Shown one piece after another: positions 59,418-64,000 of a stretch of 64,000 nt of DNA; within the stretch, counting starts at the first letter, position 1; the number at the start of each line of letters is the position of its first letter. The notes beneath the pieces were generated by a model, which worked only from the letters and a program-made list of their open reading frames with translations, was not told the DNA's origin and did not search any database. Made by a program: the position numbers and the translations under genes. The stretch covers positions 9,662,501-9,726,500 of the forward strand of contig NC_088787.1 of the NCBI RefSeq assembly GCF_949628265.1, read 5' to 3'. The DNA is from Cloeon dipterum (taxonomy: Eukaryota; Arthropoda; Insecta; Ephemeroptera; Baetidae).

Positions 59418-62400
59418 CTGAAACAAAAACAATCAAAACGTCAATCAACAGATAATTTTTTTGCCTACGTAGAATTTAAAATAAAAATTCAGTTCATATT
59501 TAAAATCCCGGTTTGAAATTAATTTAGATTGATTTAAAAGATTAAAATTAATTTTTTAAATTGGGACCCTTGCAATAAGTGGGGTAAAATACCTTTGCCA
59601 CCTGGTAGGTGGCGCGTCTCAGCCGAAATTTGCGCATTTTCCGCGGTAACTAGGGAAAAGGCATGGCGGCGAACCCCGAGTGCGAATCTAACTGAGAAAA
59701 GCGGTCGTCTGCGGGCGACCTGGGCGAAGGTGGCGCATGCGCCGCCCCAGACGCGCTCGGCGACAGTCTGGAAACTGGTTGCGGAGTAGCCGTGCTGATT
59801 GGCTAGCTCCAGGGCCAATGGACCCTGGCTGGCTCTCTCGTAAGACGCGACCTGACGCCCTTCTCGCCGCAAAATCACAACAATAATACGTCGTGTGCGC
59901 GCGATGCCCGCCAATTTCGCTTTTTATTTTTTTCATTTTACAGACGGGTGTGTGACGACATGAGCGTCTCTCTTACGCAACAACCGCGCGTGTTTATTTT
60001 GCTACTTATCTTAACAGCAGGCAGGGAGTTTTTGCTTTAGAATAATAAATTTTGTATTTTTCCAGTATATCTAATTTAGTTTTAAATTTATTCTATTGGG
60101 TATTTTAGTCTTTTGCTCTTTCCTGGAAAAAGACAGAAGCGAGATAGAATCACAATCAGATAAAAATATTATTGTTTTAATTGTGGAAACAATTCTTGAG
60201 TCTCTCTTTTGCTGATTCTCACCATTTGCCAAAACGCCAACAAGCGTAGTGATAAAAATAACATGCTTCTTTAATTTTATAGATAAAATTAATTACCCAA
60301 AGATGTAGAACCAAATCAAAACAAAAAGCTTGAAATTTAAAGAATTAAAAAAAAATGATTTGCATTCGATAACTGCATATTTTTGCGTCTTTGTGAAAGT
60401 AACTGTCTTTCTTCCCTGAACTCTCAGACCCCAGAGCTAATTATTTCACAAAGCGAGACAAATGCAAATTCGGCTTTTTACCGGTTGACAACGCACGCAC
60501 CGCTCACTTGCGCGATTAATTATCACATAATAGCTTGTTGAGGCGGAAATTCTCGACGAGAGGCGGGTGTCAAAAGGCTAAACGCCGATCAATCGAAAGA
60601 ACAAAACAGTCGGCGGCGGCGCAGGTGCATAATGACTGCGCTAATTGCGGCCGAAACTGACTTGTGCGTGCGGCGTGACGAGAGCAGCGCGCAAAACGGA
60701 AACGGCGGCTCGCCCCCTCGGCCCGAGCACCGGAAAACACCATGTCGTCTTCCCATCTTTTCCCACAAGACCACTCGAATTCGGTTCCCAGGCAGCGTCT
60801 TCGACCCGTCGCAGGTGGGGGCGGACCTGACACAGCCGACAACCGACCTTTGACCCCGCTTTCTTCTCTCGTCTATTTTCCTTGCTTTCGTCCTCCTTTC
60901 TAATTTCGCTCCTAGACATTAATGGACGCGTTTTCGCCCGTCATCTTCAAGGAGATTAGTCACCGAAACTCCCACAATTGGGAACAGTGTCGCGTCTTTG
61001 TTTGGGTCATGAGAGCCGCGGATTGGCTTTAAAACATAAATTGTTGATATTTAAACAAAATACACACAAAAGAATTAGTTTGAATAATTTTTAACTGAAA
61101 TTGTAACGAAACAAATTGATGTGTTTTTATATTGATACAAATAAAGAAAGGGAAAATTCCAATTTTATCTAGAAATTCAATATGTGGAATTAATACTCTA
61201 GATGAAATGATTGTTTTTTCAAGATTTTACGCAATTAAAAATTTAATATAAAGGGAAATGTTTGAAAAACCAAAATGTTAATTCAATTTTGTAATTATTC
61301 TTGCTATAAAGTAATTTTATATCTTAAATTTCTTGATAAAAATCATTTTCCACCGATATCTATTTTTCAATTTAACGTGTTAAATGAAACAAAAATAGGA
61401 GTCTACTATATAAATCGAAGATGATACATCACGACTAAAGCAATACTGCGATCTTGCAAGCCTGTCCTATAATGTTTTTTGGATTGGAATTTGAGGAAAT
61501 TGATTCCTACAGTCAGCAACTTTGCTGCATTTTTGTCGGTATGTTTGTGCATTCCTAGAAACGTCATTAAAGGTTTCTGTCACTCACATACTGACTGATT
61601 GTGAGCTAGAAATCATTTGTAAGAATAGCATTCAGTCAATTATTGTCGCGTTTGTCTGAAAAAATGCCAACTCAGAAGTATTGTTAACTCTTATTAAAGC
61701 TGAAACTGCTGCTCATTACTGAAAAATAGAAAAATCGGCAACCGTGTGCCTATGCAGCGAGGGACGTGAATGACCACCTAGAAAGTCGTCGCAGGGTGCA
61801 ACCTTCGAAAATCGATTTCCCGGAGTTAATGATAGTGCACCCTGCCAAGAAGTGCATTGTTTGTGTCGTGTTCCAAGAACACGCACAGCAGCTATAAAAC
61901 GACCTGAATATTCATTGACAAAGACGGCTCTTTTGGGACGCGGGGTTCTTTTCGTGAGCAATGATGCACTCAGCGGATTTCCACAGCCCACCTTTTCGTC
62001 CGTGCACCTGTGTGGATGGACCGGGGGTGCGGGTGCGCGTCGGTAGCAGAGGGTGTAATCCGTGCGTTGGCACAAAACTGCGTTGCATCTGCTCGATTTT
62101 CTCACCGTCTCCAGGCTTTTAACGATCGCCTTTGGCTCAGAGAGTTTAAAAAGAAACCGAGCGGCTGCGTCTATTTGATTTCTGAAGGGAACCTTATTTC
62201 TAATAGGATCAGTTTATATCTTTTCCCACGGCAGAGTTTTGGTCTAAGAAAGTGTTTTATCGCGAGTTGCAATTAGTTTTCGAATCACTTTTGTTTGAGA
62301 AAATTGCGTCCTGTCTCTTAGCGTAAATCAAACTTGCTTTCCGGTCACACACACGACGAGCAAAAGAGTCAGCCAGCGGGCAGAATTTGTTAAAGGAGCC

Positions 62401-64000
62401 GTAAATTATGTACGCCGCGCGTCTTTTATTGGCTGGCGAATGCGAAACAATGGCTCTTTTTTCCCTCGCTCTGGCGCAGACACATTGTAATAATACTCGA
62501 ATGGCGCGAAGAGCGAGCAGAGTGAGCCGAGGAGAGACAAAAGCACGCTTTCCAGGTAAATCCAGCCGATCCAGGTAAAATTTACCTTGCAAAGAAAATG
62601 AAAATTTTATGAGGGTGTTTCGTTTGTAATCCACAAAAAAATTGTTTCATTGCGTACTTTCAATTTTTTTATTAACTTTGTTTACTAGTAAAAAATCAAT
62701 TTTAAAGACATAAATTATTGTCATCGGGTTACACAATAAACATTATTTCTAAACTGTTTTGAAATTCGTGTGTAATGTTAACTGTCAAAAAATATTTCCA
62801 GGAAATAGAAAAACAGTAAAACTGTGAAGGAAACAAGGCATACTCTTTGTTCCAGGTAAACACAAGCGAAGCACACAGCACAAATTAAGTAGAAACTGGT
62901 TTCCCCCCTCTTATGGCCTTTAGTTACAACAATGGCGACTCTTTTTCCCTCGCATCCATCTCCATGAGTCTCGGGCTCACTATAATCGAGCGGGCTGGCG
63001 CGAAGAGTAAAATAAAGAGACTCGATCGCCGCGTCTCCTCTTACACGCTCGTTTGCCCTTGAACCTGCGCTCAGGTGGAGACGCGGCAACCCTGCGCCTA
63101 CCTGCAGCAAGCGAACGAGCGAGCGACCAGTTTACAGCCCACTGACTCTTTATCCTCGATGCTGTAGCGTCTCTTCTATGCTCCTACGCTAAAAAGAAAA
63201 ACTCCCCCTGGCTCGTTCCACCCTGAGAGAGCCACACACAGGTGCTCCGGCAACAAAAGGTCGAAGTGTTTTTGTTCCCTGGTAGCGTCCCTTCCCTTCC
63301 AGGAAAATCCGAATTGCACCGTGCAAAACAGGGGGAGATTCTGAGCTAAATGGATTTAAATCTCGGTTCATCTCGGTCGATGATGTTTTTCTGTAGAATT
63401 TTGAGGGATATTTCGTAAAAATAAATCCTCTCAAAGGATTAGTGTAGAACCATTAACAATTACCTCAAATTTCAAAACATTTATCGCATTAAATGTGTTT
63501 TTACACCTGCACTCAGGTTGCCAGTCTTAGGATTTAGAATTTACGATAAAGATTTACAAATTTTGTAATATTATTGTAGGCTGTAAAATGTAGAACTCAT
63601 ATTTTCCTCGTCGGCCCAATCTTTAAAGCTTTATTGCCTCAATCTTTGATGATTACATATTCTCCCAAGCGAGGGGTTCGTTACTATACATATTTTTTTG
63701 GTTGTTCCGCGCGAGTTGTGCGATCAATTATTCATTGAAACGGACGGAAAATCCTTGAGACAAATAAACTTTTTGCGTGCCGTGCCAGGTGTGCGATTCT
63801 GAGACTCAATATAAAATCGCTCGTATTATTAACTTCTCCGGTGGCTTGTCGCACACGCGATCCATCTTTTGATATTGCGTGCGCCACAGATTGAGGAACC
63901 ATTCCTCGAGGCCTCTCAGGTCAGCAGCTCAGGTTTAATTAAGGTCGAAACCAGTGAACATGGAGGACAGCATTAATTTCTTCCAATAACAAACGTGCGT
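59418..64000. other. Apparent large upstream intron of echinus
   Basis: At least 4.6 kb with no exon that fits the expected Cys-box segment. It contains GC-richer patches (about 60560-60920 and 62400-63120), one ACCGGTT site at 60480-60486, a short CAGGGTGCA/TGCACCCTG inverted repeat (61792-61844) and a pair of similar modules near 62447 and 62928. No gene of its own was recognised. Confidence 0.5.

Noticed and set aside
59534-59914. 126-residue minus-strand frame in the echinus intron
   Set aside because: Starts at a TTG, has no domain, does not contain the expected Cys-box motif and lacks a suitable donor joining the next exon.

Overview
This is a stretch of animal nuclear DNA, most likely from an arthropod and probably an insect. 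It is AT-rich with GT-AG introns of about 50 bp to several kb, AATAAA poly(A) signals, a peritrophin-type chitin-binding mucin and an echinus-type USP. No bacterial, organellar or viral genes are present. I assembled ten protein-coding genes by joining exons at GT-AG borders and checking reading phase. Nine are complete or nearly so in phase; two run off the window edges (HACL1 at the left, echinus at the right). I found no tRNA, rRNA or CRISPR locus.

Layout, left to right. Plus strand: the 3' end of peroxisomal 2-hydroxyacyl-CoA lyase (HACL1, 1-1079); a secreted chitin-binding Pro/Thr mucin (1308-3925); a tRNA-derived SINE-like insertion with a poly(A) tail (about 4095-4540); Ataxin-7 of the SAGA complex (6063-13244); and F-actin capping protein alpha (14489-18029). 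Minus strand: a 168-residue protein resembling the ciliary microtubule inner protein CFAP276 (19470-20768). Plus strand: the type I membrane protein ELAPOR (22617-30630). Minus strand, in series: Girdin/Daple (31952-39441), RGS7 (41346-44880), the LIM protein CRIP (47975-48829), and echinus/USP53-54 (50634-59417 and beyond). From 59418 to the right edge is apparently an intron of echinus.

The neighbours are mostly functionally unrelated housekeeping or signalling genes, as expected for an animal genome. The one suggestive pairing is Girdin next to RGS7, both tied to heterotrimeric G-protein signalling. I see no evidence of a new multi-gene system.

The least ordinary content is in the non-coding DNA. 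It includes several miniature inverted-repeat elements with CAG...CTG ends and 8-bp target duplications (hAT-like), two of them with a perfect 8-bp duplication; a 138-bp foldback; a cluster of five Grainyhead-like ACCGGTT sites upstream of Girdin; and an 84-bp higher-order minisatellite inside the mucin. Exon borders were placed by eye and are predictions.
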